A stretch of 64,000 nt of DNA. Origin: Asterias rubens (lineage: Eukaryota; Echinodermata; Asteroidea; Forcipulatida; Asteriidae). The notes beneath the pieces are model-generated. The model ran no database searches and was not told the origin of the DNA. It was given only the letters and a program-made list of their open reading frames with translations. The stretch covers positions 3,530,523-3,594,522 of the forward strand of contig NC_047083.1 of assembly GCF_902459465.1 (NCBI RefSeq), given 5' to 3'. Position numbers and translations under genes: made by a program. Below, piece by piece: positions 63,791 through 64,000 of the stretch (the first letter of the stretch is position 1; every line of letters begins with the position of its first letter).

Positions 63791-64000
63791 TGATCATGCT
63801 TGTCGTGTTGTCATTAAGTCTTCGAGACAGACTCTGCTAGGATCGAAACGTCAGGCCAAACTATTTTCTGCCAGACGATTGAATGCGAAAGTTTATTTGG
63901 TTTTCTACTATTCATATTAGTAAGTCATCATTGGAACTTGGTTAAAACTCTGCATGGGAATGGGAAACATCCCAAGGGAGGTACTTCCTGCAATCAAAAT

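Overview
This is metazoan nuclear DNA from an invertebrate deuterostome. I infer an echinoderm, most likely a sea star. The reasons are intron-rich genes with GT-AG junctions, PAN plus farnesoic-acid-O-methyltransferase-like secreted proteins, ZU5/UPA/death-domain receptors, and very dense short inverted-repeat transposons (MITEs) and tRNA-derived SINEs. No species-specific marker was available, so the taxon is an inference. There are no bacterial operons, rRNA genes or CRISPR arrays.

Four protein-coding genes can be reconstructed. (1) 3320-4933 (+) is a three-exon secreted protein of 268 aa with a PAN/Apple module and a farnesoic-acid-O-methyltransferase-like module. (2) 9820-20399 (+) is a nine-exon single-pass receptor of about 804 aa. 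It has a TNF-receptor cysteine-rich module outside the cell, one transmembrane helix, then ZU5, UPA and death domains inside. All eight junctions are phase-compatible. The domain order joins a TNFR-like ectodomain to an UNC5-like intracellular half, and it is the most interesting item here. An in-frame TAA beside the UPA exon, a splice acceptor at a MITE edge, and a last exon wedged between MITEs make it odder still. (3) 25012-46005 (+) is a complete 16-exon DNA/RNA topoisomerase III beta gene (TOP3B, 858 aa) with all catalytic residues, zinc-finger cysteines and a C-terminal RGG box. (4) 57524-58588 (-) is an intronless 354-aa rhodopsin-family GPCR.

Almost everything else is repeat. The commonest family (called MITE-A here, about 350-400 bp, ends reading TTAAAGGCAGTGGACACTAT) has more than 20 copies. 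MITE-B, -C and -D, several foldback elements, four tRNA-derived SINE families (S1-S4), 3' ends of CR1/L2-type LINEs, AAT and AT microsatellites, and local tandem duplications fill the introns and intergenic DNA. Several elements are nested, up to four deep at 60155-61150.

Layout: 1-3200 SINE-rich intergenic; 3.3-4.9 kb PAN gene; 5-9.7 kb MITEs; 9.8-20.4 kb TNFR/ZU5/death receptor; 20.4-24.8 kb AT-rich DNA and tandem repeats; 24.8-46.2 kb TOP3B; 46.2-57.4 kb MITEs, LINE and unassigned DNA; 57.5-58.6 kb GPCR; 58.6-64 kb tandem repeats, SINEs and nested MITEs. The four genes show no shared pathway and appear to be independent neighbours. Repeat boundaries are approximate (within a few bases to tens of bases) because they were set by eye.
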